Source: an uncultured Veillonella sp.
Lineage (GTDB): Bacteria; Bacillota; Negativicutes; Veillonellales; Veillonellaceae
Direction of reading: 5' to 3'
DNA length: 28,883 bases
Assembly: GCA_902477915.1 (NCBI GenBank)
Contig: CABSJA010000022.1
Location: 1-28,883 of the forward strand
Positions within the stretch are counted from its first letter, which is position 1; the number at the start of each line of letters is the position of its first letter. Shown one piece after another: positions 15,738 through 25,234 of the stretch. The translations under genes were made by a program, and so were the position numbers. The notes below the pieces were generated by a model. It saw nothing but the letters and a program-made list of their open reading frames with translations, was not told where the DNA came from and ran no database searches.

Positions 15738-16157
15738 TTATTCTTTCGTATATTTAGGTACATTGCGATACTGCATCGGCAAGGCATTCTCTTTTACCTT
15801 AAATCCATGCTTCTCGTAAAATGCTGCATTCTTGCTATCACCAATCATAACATTAATGTACAAGTACGACTTGTAAGCTTCTTTCACCATTTCTAGCAAA
15901 TAACCTGCAATACCTCGGCCATGATAATCAGGATGCACTAGCACATAGTTTATGAAGCATACTAGCTCGCTATCATCCATCAGCCGGATAAGACCAACTA
16001 AACGGTCACCATCCCACGCAGAAATCACACGAGATGAATTCATGAGCGCCTTATGCAATCGGTCAGGATATTTCCCTACCACCCAACGAACAGCCAAGAA
16101 TAAATCTGACACCTGTTGAGGGGTAAAATTTCTTTCTTCGGTATACGTAATCGCCAT
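15738..16157 (-). CDS. GNAT-family N-acetyltransferase, intact copy flanking the restriction cassette
   Basis: 139 residues, a compact GNAT with acetyl-CoA motif VHPDYHGRGIAGYLLEMVKE (about 73-92) and the C-terminal FYEKHGF strand. RBS aggag precedes ATG 16157. An almost identical but internally deleted copy lies at 25234-25479 on the other side of the restriction cassette. Substrate unknown. It follows the zinc-ribbon remnant by 18 bases in the same orientation, so it may still be transcribed with the cassette. Confidence 0.85.
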   Translation of the reverse strand: MAITYTEERNFTPQQVSDLFLAVRWVVGKYPDRLHKALMNSSRVISAWDGDRLVGLIRLMDDSELVCFINYVLVHPDYHGRGIAGYLLEMVKEAYKSYLYINVMIGDSKNAAFYEKHGFKVKENALPMQYRNVPKYTKE

Positions 16158-16172
16158 AAAAGCTCCTTCAAA

Positions 16173-16307
16173 TGATTACTTTAACTTTCGCATCTCACGA
16201 ATAAACGCCTCTGCCTCTTGCAGGTTCTTAGGAAACTCAAAATAAATACATTGCTCATGTCCACAATAAGGATTACGGAAATCATAACCACTCAATAACA
16301 AATACTC
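16173..16307. repeat. 135-bp direct repeat, left copy
   Basis: Ungapped match to 26082-26216 with about 8 differences in 135 bases, in the same orientation. The match stops abruptly at the start of the hexamer repeat. Together with the GNAT duplication it brackets the restriction cassette. Confidence 0.85.
16176..16307 (-). pseudogene. 3' remnant of the zinc-ribbon gene joined to the res end
   Basis: The last 43 or so codons (EYLLLSGYDFRNPYCGHEQ through the C-terminus IREMRKLK) match the intact 100-residue protein encoded at 26085-26387. The N-terminal half with both zinc-binding CxxC pairs is missing. No start codon is available in frame. Upstream the frame stays open through the GAAGAG repeat to the res stop codon. 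It appears to be debris from the event that placed the cassette here. Confidence 0.75.
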
Positions 16308-16352
16308 TTCCTCTTCCTCTTCCTCTTCCTCTTCCTCTTCCTCTTCCTCTTC
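16305..16352. repeat. hexanucleotide microsatellite, 8 perfect copies
   Basis: Eight perfect copies of ctcttc on the plus strand, which is gaagag on the coding (minus) strand. In the res frame it would encode 16 glutamates. It begins six bases downstream of the res stop codon and ends at the junction with the zinc-ribbon remnant. Because the unit is a multiple of three, length changes do not alter the frame. Confidence 0.95.
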
Positions 16353-16358
16353 ATCATA

Positions 16359-19300
16359 TCATTTCATCACCTTTTCAAGTAAAGTCTTATAGCTATCAAC
16401 AATATCGTAAACTACCTCGCCGTTACTGATGGTCTTAAAATGTTCTCTTGCACAGTGAATCTTTGATTTTTCAATTAAACGAAGCTGCATTGAATTCATA
16501 GAACCCTTTGTCTCTGCAACAAAGTATATGTGCTTAACAGTTCCTTCATAGAATGCAATTGCCCAGTCAGGATTGTAATGTCCCACTGGAGTTGAAATAT
16601 AAAATCCATTTGGTAATTTAACGTATACTGCTACGTTTGTATTTATATCCAGTTCCGTAGCAAACGCCTGCTCGTTGGATGAATCATAAACGATATGGTC
16701 ATATAGATGCTTGTTTGCCTTAATCGCATTCATACCTAAGCGCCCTTTAATAGTAGGGTCTGTAAATACCGTAGTGTCATACTTCTCGTCCAACACATCA
16801 TAGGTAATATGCTCAATAATCGCTGTTGCCTTTTCATCATTAATAAGCGCCGCTACCTTGATAATGAATTCTTCCGGATTGTTTTTAAACTGATTGAATG
16901 TTGCAGGCTGGATTCCCTGAAGAATCTGTATAACTGCTTTTCTTGTAAGTCCTGTCTCTTCAACAAGTTTCCCAATCAAATCATATTTAACATTAGAACT
17001 TACAGCAATGACATTACCGTAGCTTGAGGACTCTTCCTTAACGAAAGACACACCGCTAGTAAGCTCTTCTTTTGATTTAATCTGTTCCATTGATCCGGTT
17101 TCAACCTTAAAGTAAATTTTTGAAACAATAAGCTTTTTATCAAGAGAGTTAATTGATTTCCTTATCAACTCATCCGTATCAAAATCTACCACGTATACAG
17201 ACTTGGAGTTAATCTTATTCCACAATGCTTTGAATTCGGGCATAGCCAGTTTATCTTCATCAACTTCCAATTCAACATTATTTTTACGTGCATCTTCAAT
17301 TCCAACTGAACGACTATCATAGATAGAATCAATAATCTCGATTACTGATGCAGCAGAATCAGCTACTTCTTCAGCAACCTTTATTTCCCCATTCGCCTTG
17401 TCCTCATAATATTTATCTGTAAGCAGGCCTTTCTTATCTATGTAGCCATTCACGATAAGATCATATTGGATAACATGAGCTGTATCCGAGTCAATAACCT
17501 GTTCATTACCTTTATCATCCTTAATTACCTTGTTAATAAAGAGTTCTGCTGTAACTGCCTTTGGTCTGTCTGCAACTGCATCAGCAATTTCATTCTGAAG
17601 TCCCCTAGCGAAGCTATCATAGCTTTCACTAGCGATGACGGTAAGAACATTTACATTGTGAACATCGGCTCCAAGTACATTCGTATCCATACGTTCACCA
17701 TCTTGGTTAACACAAAGGCGAAGTCCACGGCCTACTTCCTGACGCTTACGTACAGCGCTACTACTCTGCTTCAATGTGCAAATCTGAAATACATTTGGGT
17801 TATCCCAACCTTCACGAAGTGCGGAATGAGAAAATATAAATCTAACCGGAGACTTCTTTGGATTTCTATCAAGAAGAAGCTCTTTGTTTTTCATAATAAG
17901 GTCGTAGGCATCAACGTCATTTGACATCTTTTCTTTGGTATTTTCCCTCTTTTCATTGGCCTTACTATCAATTAATTTTCCTTTTGTATCGATAGAAAAG
18001 TAACCAGCATGAGTTTTTTCTGCTGGAATTTCAGAAAGATATTTTATATATTCATCTTCCCCCATTCCTATTTGAAGATGCTCTACCACATCTCTATATT
18101 CTTCTTCAAACATATCCGCATAAGAACCATTCATAGGCTGACCAGCTGCATCATACTGTTTGTATTTGGCAACCTCATCAATGAAAAACAGCGAAAGAAC
18201 TTTGATACCCTTGTAGAACAATTCTCTTTCTCTCCCTATATGAGAAAGGATTGTTTCTCTAATCTGAATACGACGAAGTTGGTCTTCGCTTACCTTACCA
18301 ATAACATCACCAGCATAAAGCTTAATACCATTAATAAATTCTACAGAATCATCACGTCCATCAATTCTGGAAACAACAAAACCCTCTTTATATTCTTCCA
18401 TCTGTCCAGAATTATCATAAAGGTTATAACCTTCTGAAACAGTACGTGTAATCTTTCTTATCCCTGTCACACCTTTGAAATCAAACTGGATTGTAGCTGT
18501 AGGTGCGGACTTTGAAAGATTAATACTTTCTAAATAAACATAGCTTTCAGTAGCGGTACTACCTGATTCGGTGATTCCCTTAACAGCAATCTTCTTAACA
18601 AGACGCTTATTGTAAGCTTCCATTGCATCTAAACGGTAAATCATATTATAAATACTATCTGACTTATGAGTCGCAGAATAACGAAGTGTCATCAAAGGAT
18701 TAAACTGCTTCAAATTCTCCTTTGTCTGCTTGCCTTCTACAGACTGCGGTTCATCAATAATCATGATAGGATTTGTTTTTGCAATAATATCAATAGGACG
18801 ACGAGAACGGAACTCATCGAGTTTCATATAGATACGTCTCGCATCTTTTCCACGAGCATTAAATGCCTGAGCGTTGATAATCATTACATTAATAGAGGAA
18901 TCCGACGCAAAGCGATCAATTTCAGTAAGCTGAGTAGAATTGTAAATAAAGAAGCGAATCTTCTTACCATACTCTTCTGCAAAATGCTCCTGAGTTACCT
19001 GAAATGACTTATATACACCTTCACGGATAGCTATGCTAGGTACAACAACAATGAACTTGCTCCAACCATAAGCACGGTTAAGCTCATACATAGTTTTGAT
19101 GTATGTATATGTTTTACCAACGCCGGTCTCCATTTCGATAGTCAGGTTAAACCTTCCTTCAAGCTTTATAGAAGGCTTAATCTGATTTGCTCTCTGTATT
19201 GTTTGAATATGTTCCAGAATCAATCTATCGTTTAATTCAGGTACAATTTTTTGATTACTCCAACCAGTGAAATCCTCTTCTTCAGTCAATGACAGCTGGT

Positions 19301-19421
19301 AACTATCGGAACCTCTATCCATCATATAAGATGGTGTTAAATAAGGCTGGCCAGCAAATACATCAACTACAGCTTTTGCAGCATCTGCTTGGAATTTTTG
19401 ATGTTTAAATTGTAGCTTCAT
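16359..19421 (-). CDS. res: type III restriction enzyme Res subunit (SF2 helicase-endonuclease)
   Basis: 1020 residues. ATP-dependent translocating and cleaving subunit that works with Mod. The superfamily 2 motor shows Walker A METGVGKTYTY (97-107), DEPQ box IIDEPQSVEG (221-230), motif III LRYSATHKS and motif VI QEVGRGLRL. The C-terminal nuclease is a PD-(D/E)xK site: P951-D952 in HYNPDW and E970-T-K972 in VAETKG. All catalytic motifs are intact, so cleavage activity is expected. The start follows aaggag, 16 bases after mod. The stop codon TGA is followed in the same frame by an open poly-Glu tract and the zinc-ribbon remnant. Last gene of the four-gene cassette. Confidence 0.93.
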   Translation of the reverse strand: MKLQFKHQKFQADAAKAVVDVFAGQPYLTPSYMMDRGSDSYQLSLTEEEDFTGWSNQKIVPELNDRLILEHIQTIQRANQIKPSIKLEGRFNLTIEMETGVGKTYTYIKTMYELNRAYGWSKFIVVVPSIAIREGVYKSFQVTQEHFAEEYGKKIRFFIYNSTQLTEIDRFASDSSINVMIINAQAFNARGKDARRIYMKLDEFRSRRPIDIIAKTNPIMIIDEPQSVEGKQTKENLKQFNPLMTLRYSATHKSDSIYNMIYRLDAMEAYNKRLVKKIAVKGITESGSTATESYVYLESINLSKSAPTATIQFDFKGVTGIRKITRTVSEGYNLYDNSGQMEEYKEGFVVSRIDGRDDSVEFINGIKLYAGDVIGKVSEDQLRRIQIRETILSHIGRERELFYKGIKVLSLFFIDEVAKYKQYDAAGQPMNGSYADMFEEEYRDVVEHLQIGMGEDEYIKYLSEIPAEKTHAGYFSIDTKGKLIDSKANEKRENTKEKMSNDVDAYDLIMKNKELLLDRNPKKSPVRFIFSHSALREGWDNPNVFQICTLKQSSSAVRKRQEVGRGLRLCVNQDGERMDTNVLGADVHNVNVLTVIASESYDSFARGLQNEIADAVADRPKAVTAELFINKVIKDDKGNEQVIDSDTAHVIQYDLIVNGYIDKKGLLTDKYYEDKANGEIKVAEEVADSAASVIEIIDSIYDSRSVGIEDARKNNVELEVDEDKLAMPEFKALWNKINSKSVYVVDFDTDELIRKSINSLDKKLIVSKIYFKVETGSMEQIKSKEELTSGVSFVKEESSSYGNVIAVSSNVKYDLIGKLVEETGLTRKAVIQILQGIQPATFNQFKNNPEEFIIKVAALINDEKATAIIEHITYDVLDEKYDTTVFTDPTIKGRLGMNAIKANKHLYDHIVYDSSNEQAFATELDINTNVAVYVKLPNGFYISTPVGHYNPDWAIAFYEGTVKHIYFVAETKGSMNSMQLRLIEKSKIHCAREHFKTISNGEVVYDIVDSYKTLLEKVMK

Positions 19422-19437
19422 AAAGCCGACTCCTTCC

Positions 19438-21330
19438 TTAGATTACTTTTACTCTTGTGTCTGGAGCCAGCATTTTGAAAATCTCGCCTACGTTAATCTT
19501 GGCTGGACTTCCATTGAAACTGCTATCACGGAAAACAACTCGAAGCGGCTGGCGTTTAGCGATTTCCTTGATAACCGAATCCGGAATATTTTCATCAAAG
19601 CAGGCAATCAAGTCACCCTCATTGTAGGTATGCACGGTGCAGTCACCGATTTTTTCGGAGGTGTACGGCATAGAGAAAGGCAGACCCCATTCTAGCAGGC
19701 AACCGAACAGCAGGTCAAGGTCAGTACGGTCTTCTTTGATGTTGGATTCAAGCATGGACAGGAGATTCTGGTTGTACTCGGCAGGTGCATAGAACACACC
19801 CTTCATATTGCTCTCATCCAACTTGAATACACGAAAACCGTTGTCGAAAATCGCATTGGGGTTTTCCTCTGCTATTTTCTTTGCGGCGCGGCGGATGCGC
19901 TCTTTGCCGATTTCACAGATTGTGAAGTATCCTGCTTTACGAGCATCACTGTTTTCATCGCAAGGTTCAGCCAATTGAATCATGATAAACTTTCTGTTGC
20001 CCTTATCCTCGGCATTGAGCATCATAACTGCTTGAGCAGTAGTTGCAGAGCCAGAGAAGAAATCAAGTATGATATCGTCACTGCTTGTGTGGATACTTGC
20101 AAGGAATTTAATCAATGAAGTAGGCTTTGGAAAAGAGAATATTTTTCCTCCAAGTAAAGATGTAATTTCCTTTGTTCCATCTTGTGACATACCGATATCA
20201 TCAGCCAGTTTAGTGCTAACAGCAACCCTTCCAAAACTATCGCCTGCTTTTGCAATATCATCATCTTTCCAATAACGAAGGACTGGCTTTTTAATATTGA
20301 GAAAATCATAGTCTCCGGGGAAAACTATTCGATCCGCCTCATAATATCCTTTGAATGTTTCCTCTGTAATTGCCCAGGTACGGTTAGGATTTGCGGGGTA
20401 TTCATCACCGTTTTTAGGATTTACAATAGTAAAGAAACTGTTTGGTCTCTCACTGGCAGTTGTCTGCTTGGTTAAGTCGTGAATACGCCAAGGACGTCCT
20501 GGAAAATCGGGACTCTCATAGTATTTTCGTTCTTTTCCTGCCACGCTCGCAAGAAAAGAAGCGGATTTTGCATAGCATACAATCCATTCGTAATCCTGCG
20601 ATACTCCAAAAGGAACATCGGACTTAGCAGTTCTTTTTCTCCAAGGAAAAGTAGCAACATAGTTTGCATCACCGAAAACATCTGAGCAAATCTTTTTCAA
20701 GTTGTCCACTTCATTATCATCGATAGAGATAAATATTGCACCATCATCTCTCAATAAGGTTCTTGCAAGCATGAGTCTGGAATATATCATAGAACACCAG
20801 TCGGAATGATAGCGTCCCTGTGCGTTTCCGTTTGTACGAGAAAAATTTATATTCCCATCTTCATCGAAGTAGCCGCTTCCAGTATTATAATCCTCACTAT
20901 CCATCATAAAAGAATCAGGGTAGACAAAATCGTTACCAGTGTTGTACGGCGGATCGATGTAGATCATCTTGACCTTCCCCAGATAGCTCTCCTGTAAGAG
21001 CTTGAGCACCTCAAGATTATCACCCTCGATATAAAGATTTTCAGTAGTATCCCAATTTACGCTTTCCTCCTTGTAAGGACGCAGGGTCTTGCGGATAGGC
21101 TTATTGGCTTCCACGATGGCAGCTTTCTTGCCAACCCATGTGAATTCATAGGCCTCATCGCCTTCGATTACATCGCCTGAAAGCATCTGACGAAGCAGTT
21201 CAAAATTGATAGCTTTCTTAAGCTTTCCATCTGCACCAACTGTTTCTGTAATACAGTTAGGGAATAAGGCACCTATCTTCTCAATATTCTGAGCAGTCAA
21301 ATCGACTGATTCCATTCTCATTTTATCCAT
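19438..21330 (-). CDS. mod: type III DNA modification methyltransferase Mod
   Basis: 630 residues, predicted N6-adenine methyltransferase. The catalytic motif IV IDPPYNTGND (D126-Y129) precedes the AdoMet-binding motif I ILDFFSGSATTAQ (about 420-435), which is the beta-class order typical of type III Mod proteins. The segment between them (about 215-400) should contain the target-recognition domain. NLYIEGDNLEVLKLL upstream of motif IV is also typical. RBS ggagg lies inside the end of the preceding gene, and the start overlaps its stop by one base (TAATG), so translation is coupled. No simple-sequence repeat is visible within mod, so phase variation of the kind seen in some type III mod genes is not indicated. 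Confidence 0.93.
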   Translation of the reverse strand: MDKMRMESVDLTAQNIEKIGALFPNCITETVGADGKLKKAINFELLRQMLSGDVIEGDEAYEFTWVGKKAAIVEANKPIRKTLRPYKEESVNWDTTENLYIEGDNLEVLKLLQESYLGKVKMIYIDPPYNTGNDFVYPDSFMMDSEDYNTGSGYFDEDGNINFSRTNGNAQGRYHSDWCSMIYSRLMLARTLLRDDGAIFISIDDNEVDNLKKICSDVFGDANYVATFPWRKRTAKSDVPFGVSQDYEWIVCYAKSASFLASVAGKERKYYESPDFPGRPWRIHDLTKQTTASERPNSFFTIVNPKNGDEYPANPNRTWAITEETFKGYYEADRIVFPGDYDFLNIKKPVLRYWKDDDIAKAGDSFGRVAVSTKLADDIGMSQDGTKEITSLLGGKIFSFPKPTSLIKFLASIHTSSDDIILDFFSGSATTAQAVMMLNAEDKGNRKFIMIQLAEPCDENSDARKAGYFTICEIGKERIRRAAKKIAEENPNAIFDNGFRVFKLDESNMKGVFYAPAEYNQNLLSMLESNIKEDRTDLDLLFGCLLEWGLPFSMPYTSEKIGDCTVHTYNEGDLIACFDENIPDSVIKEIAKRQPLRVVFRDSSFNGSPAKINVGEIFKMLAPDTRVKVI

Positions 21331-21983
21331 TACATTGCCTCCAATTCTTTCTTGAGCTTCTTCAGCTCTGTGTTCATTTGCATCTGTTTATTTAGCTGTT
21401 TTTCTTTACGGATTTTGGCCTGTAAGGTTGTTATCTGCTTCTGCAATTGCTGATTCTGTTCATCACGAGCAACAGACTCTTTTAAAGTTTCACCGGCATC
21501 TTCCGTTTTTAACTTATCTCCGGCTATCTGACGCACAAAATTTTCATACACAGCATCAACATTTAGACCTTCCAACTTCAATGGCAGCTCGTCTTCAGTT
21601 AACCATTCTGTATGATAATATCCGTTTACCTTAAATGCTTTATTACCAGATGCTGCAGCTTCTTTATATCCAATCCATGCTTGATATTTTCCGTCATATT
21701 CGAGCAAGAATAGAATGTGATAGGGAATTTCTTTATCAATCTGTCTTAACAGGCTATCATCAAACACCGAACTGTTCAATCGAACCTCAAATACCTCCAG
21801 TTCCGTTACATGACTTCCAGCAGCAAGGTTCGTTGTGGATGGTGCTATTTTATTTCTCCAATAGATAATCTTTACCTGCTCCACAAATATCTTTTTAAGT
21901 GCAGGTGAGATATCTATGTTTTCATAGAATTTTTGCTTTGGAATTCTCTTATTGAACTCCGTAGTTTTTGGCAATCCTATCAT
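21330..21983 (-). CDS. DUF4391-like protein, accessory to the type III system
   Basis: 217 residues from ATG 21983, chosen because ggaggg lies 6 bases upstream; an ATG at 22001 overlapping the helicase stop lacks an RBS. The globular part (about 1-150) includes IPYHILFLLEYDGKYQAWIG, a strand-rich segment characteristic of DUF4391 proteins as I recall them. The C-terminal 50 or so residues, rich in Lys, Gln and Leu (LQKQITTLQAKIRKEKQLNK), should form a coiled coil. No catalytic motif is evident, so an adaptor or structural role between the helicase and Mod is a guess. It is placed between helicase and mod, with tight spacing on both sides. Confidence 0.75.
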   Translation of the reverse strand: MIGLPKTTEFNKRIPKQKFYENIDISPALKKIFVEQVKIIYWRNKIAPSTTNLAAGSHVTELEVFEVRLNSSVFDDSLLRQIDKEIPYHILFLLEYDGKYQAWIGYKEAAASGNKAFKVNGYYHTEWLTEDELPLKLEGLNVDAVYENFVRQIAGDKLKTEDAGETLKESVARDEQNQQLQKQITTLQAKIRKEKQLNKQMQMNTELKKLKKELEAM

Positions 21984-21997
21984 CGTTCGCCCTCCGT

Positions 21998-24900
21998 TCA
22001 TTTAACAACCAAGAAGCAGATAAGTTCAAAGTCATCTAATCCCGATACCGCCGACATCAATGCTGATGTGCCTCCGGCTGAGAATAGGCTATCAATATCA
22101 CTTTCTTCCTTGCAGTCAATAATAGAATTGATTGCTTCGCTGAGAAGCTCTGACATTTCTGTCATATCTTTGCCATCATCTGTTTCTTCATTGAATCGCT
22201 GGCATAGTTCCTTAATCGGTTCCTTCTTACCACGACAAAGAAGCCTTATATCATCCAGCATCTTCTTTGGATTTAAGTAGTCACAGATAACTTCACCATC
22301 AATTCCGATATAAACCATATAGAAGGGATGAATTCTGTTCTGGTTGTCAATATTTACACTGTTGTTTATATTTTTCAGAATGAATACAACACCTTCCGGT
22401 AACTCATCAGTTGCTGGAACAACAGCATGCATTCCCTTTGGCTTCTTATCTAAGTCACCATGATTTTTTACATATTCAAGAAGGTCTAATCTGAACTCAT
22501 TCAACCCTAAATCCATGATAGAAATACCACTGGACATATCTTCAATATCAACAACTTCTTCTTGAAGTCGTTTAAGCTGCTGCTTACGATATTCAAGATC
22601 GCCTTTTTCCTCTGGATTAATTAGGTCATCATCACCGGTAGAAGTCATTACAGAAATCTTCATTCTTGTTTCTACTCGGCCCTTCAGATTGATGTATTCA
22701 TCCAAATCCATATCCGGCCAGAAATTTACAAGCTGAATCTGCGAGTTTCTACTACCAATACGGTCTATACGACCAAATCTCTGAATGATACGCACAGGGT
22801 TCCAATGAATATCATAATTCACAAGATAATCGCAGTCCTGAAGGTTCTGACCTTCGGAAATACAGTCTGTAGCAATAAGAACATCAATCTCAGTATTGCT
22901 TCCCGGCATCAATACATCTCTGCCTTTTGAAATCGGTGAGAAACAAGTAAGAACATTATTCAACGTTGCTCTAAAGCCCTTAATAGTTGTTTTTCCATCA
23001 ATAGAACCAGTAATAACCGCTGTATCAAGTCCATATTTATCTTTAATGTATGCACTAACGTTGTCATAAAGGTATTCTGCAGTATCAGAAAAAGCTGAAA
23101 AGATTAATACTTTCTTGTTGTCCGGATTGATTGGGTTCTCTATTTTCTCAGATACCAGTTTCAATAATTCCTGAAGCTTACTGTCGTGTTCCGGTGTAAT
23201 ATCTGCAACCATTAATGTCAGCAGTTCAAGAACATCTGCATCGGCCTTTAATCCTGTACGCCATGACTTATAGTCCATATCAGCCAGTTCAATTTTTACT
23301 TTCTTACCGACTGTAAAGTATTCTGTATTGCCATCATCCATATCAAACTCTGAATCTGATGCCTCATACATATCAATTTCAGCTGCACCATACTTTTCAA
23401 ATTTATCAATAGCCTCTATCGTGCTTTTGATTAGCGCCTTAATTCTCTTAAGAGTAAGCTGGAATGAATTAACTGAGCTTTCAAGACGCTTTAAGAGGTT
23501 AATGCTCATCAGCCTTCTGATACCTTCTTCACGACCAGTCTGAGTAAGATTATCTCCCTTATTATGTGTAAGGTCGATATATTTCTGCATCTTGCTTGGA
23601 AAGATATAGTTTGAAGGTGTATAAATGCATAATGACAAAAGCATTAACTGCTCATATATCTGATTGTAATTGATAGCTGAATTCAGATCTGTTAGCTGAG
23701 GACGTCGTGAAATCGGCTTCTTTCTCTCAGGGAACTTTCCAATTTCAGTAGTATCATAATATTTCTCGATGTGCTTTCTTGAACGAGCAATCGTTACACT
23801 ATCGAGTAATTCAAAGAAATCAAAATCAAGTGTTCTAAGAAGTGTCTCTGTTGTCCTTGCTTCTGGCTCCAGCTTGCTCCATGTATTGAAAGCTCTCTGC
23901 GCCTGCTTGAAGATTTCTTCTATTGTTTTTGTTGTATTCAGCTGCTTATTCATGTTTTCTGAATTACCTTCATAGGCAATAGCAAGCTGATTCTTTAAGT
24001 CAACAAATCTATTATTTACCGGAGTTGCAGATAGCATTAAAACTTTAGTCTTAACACCAGTTCTGATGATTTTATCCATTAACTTCACATATCTGTTTTC
24101 ATGAGTATTTGCATGAGTTCCTGCACCGTTACGGAAATTATGAGATTCATCAATTACAACAAGATCATAATTCCCCCAGTTCAATCTGTCCAAATCCAGA
24201 CCATTTGAGAAACCGTGTGTTCTTGATAAATCGGTGTGGAATAAAACATCGTAGTTTAATCTGTCGGTGGCAATCGGATTATTTACATAGTTATCTTTAT
24301 AGGTGTTCCAGTTTTCTGCCAACTTCTTAGGGCAGAGAACAAGAACACTTTTATTTCTATTTTCGTAATACTTCATTACAGCAAGTGCAGTGAAGGTTTT
24401 ACCAAGGCCAACACTATCGGCAAGAATACAACCGTTGTAACGTTCCAGTTTATTTATGATTGCTAACACAGCATCTTTCTGGAAATCATATAACATGTTC
24501 CAAATTTTACTTTCTTTAAATCCTGTAGCTTCATTTGGTAATTCATCTTCTGAAATATCATCTAAGAATTCACTAAAAACATGATATAAAGTCATAAAGT
24601 ATATAAATTCCGGCGAATTTTCATTGTAGGCAGTTGTAATGTTTTCAATAACTACATCCGTTACATCTTGTAATTTATCGTGGTCTTTCCACAGTGTTTC
24701 AAAAAGCTGCATATATGAATCGGAAAAAGGTACTTCGAAACGATTAACCATGTTATAGCTGTTATTACCACGTTCACAGCCAATATCAACAGTAGTAAAG
24801 CCATTTATTGGCATGTAGGCAATCTGCTGCTGTATATTTTCTACAGTTACAAAGCCTCCCATGTTCTCTCCAGTAGCATTTGATTTGAATATAGCTTTTC

Positions 24901-25234
24901 TTCTAATCCAATCAGCACACTCTTTCGCGATTGCCTTCTGGGTCATTTCGTTTCTAAGCTTCAATTCGAACTCAGTACCGTAAAGACTACTCTCACGGTT
25001 CAATCTTGGAATATAGAACTCACGCTTCTGCTTTTCTGTTTTTTCTGTAACAAATGTTGGAGAAGTAAAAATAAAACGACATTCATCCACTGATTCCAGT
25101 TGCTTTTTTAATTCTTTATAGGCATACATAGAAAAGCAAGCTGCAGCAATTGAAACCTTGCAGCCCTTGCTGATAGTAGATGCCATATCGTCACGTAATA
25201 TCTCCGTAACGTTATCAAACACTTTCACTTCCAT
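21998..25234 (-). CDS. SNF2-type helicase with N-terminal PLD-like domain
   Basis: 1078 residues. The N-terminal region (about 1-170, KVSIAAACFSMYAYKELKKQ) resembles the phospholipase-D-like domain that precedes some SNF2 helicases, but I cannot find an HxK catalytic motif, so it may be inactive. The motor is of the SWI2/SNF2 type: Walker A DSVGLGKTFTA (273-283), DESH box VIDESHNFRNG (360-370), motif III LSATPVNNRF (401-410) and motif VI IIQRFGRIDRIGS (near 810-822). The motor probably translocates on double-stranded DNA. RBS gagagg lies within the remains of the upstream GNAT copy, whose stop codon overlaps this ATG by one base. First gene of the four-gene cassette, followed closely by the DUF4391-like gene. 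Confidence 0.88.
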   Translation of the reverse strand: MEVKVFDNVTEILRDDMASTISKGCKVSIAAACFSMYAYKELKKQLESVDECRFIFTSPTFVTEKTEKQKREFYIPRLNRESSLYGTEFELKLRNEMTQKAIAKECADWIRRKAIFKSNATGENMGGFVTVENIQQQIAYMPINGFTTVDIGCERGNNSYNMVNRFEVPFSDSYMQLFETLWKDHDKLQDVTDVVIENITTAYNENSPEFIYFMTLYHVFSEFLDDISEDELPNEATGFKESKIWNMLYDFQKDAVLAIINKLERYNGCILADSVGLGKTFTALAVMKYYENRNKSVLVLCPKKLAENWNTYKDNYVNNPIATDRLNYDVLFHTDLSRTHGFSNGLDLDRLNWGNYDLVVIDESHNFRNGAGTHANTHENRYVKLMDKIIRTGVKTKVLMLSATPVNNRFVDLKNQLAIAYEGNSENMNKQLNTTKTIEEIFKQAQRAFNTWSKLEPEARTTETLLRTLDFDFFELLDSVTIARSRKHIEKYYDTTEIGKFPERKKPISRRPQLTDLNSAINYNQIYEQLMLLSLCIYTPSNYIFPSKMQKYIDLTHNKGDNLTQTGREEGIRRLMSINLLKRLESSVNSFQLTLKRIKALIKSTIEAIDKFEKYGAAEIDMYEASDSEFDMDDGNTEYFTVGKKVKIELADMDYKSWRTGLKADADVLELLTLMVADITPEHDSKLQELLKLVSEKIENPINPDNKKVLIFSAFSDTAEYLYDNVSAYIKDKYGLDTAVITGSIDGKTTIKGFRATLNNVLTCFSPISKGRDVLMPGSNTEIDVLIATDCISEGQNLQDCDYLVNYDIHWNPVRIIQRFGRIDRIGSRNSQIQLVNFWPDMDLDEYINLKGRVETRMKISVMTSTGDDDLINPEEKGDLEYRKQQLKRLQEEVVDIEDMSSGISIMDLGLNEFRLDLLEYVKNHGDLDKKPKGMHAVVPATDELPEGVVFILKNINNSVNIDNQNRIHPFYMVYIGIDGEVICDYLNPKKMLDDIRLLCRGKKEPIKELCQRFNEETDDGKDMTEMSELLSEAINSIIDCKEESDIDSLFSAGGTSALMSAVSGLDDFELICFLVVK

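Noticed and set aside
16305..16352. Hexamer array as a CRISPR or phase-variation switch
   Set aside because: There are no spacers, and the unit length is a multiple of three and lies after the stop codon, so it cannot switch the res frame on or off.
16280..16358. ATG-initiated Lys/Arg-repeat ORF across the hexamer array
   Set aside because: A trivial translation of the repeat in another frame, ending soon after the array, with no RBS.
17466..18437. Plus-strand open frames opposite res
   Set aside because: They are shadow frames without RBS or recognisable domains beneath a gene with intact helicase and nuclease motifs.
16359..25234. Cassette as a DISARM or BREX system
   Set aside because: A helicase and a methyltransferase are present, but the diagnostic DrmA/DrmB or PglZ/BrxC-type proteins are not; the Mod/Res pair is plainly type III.
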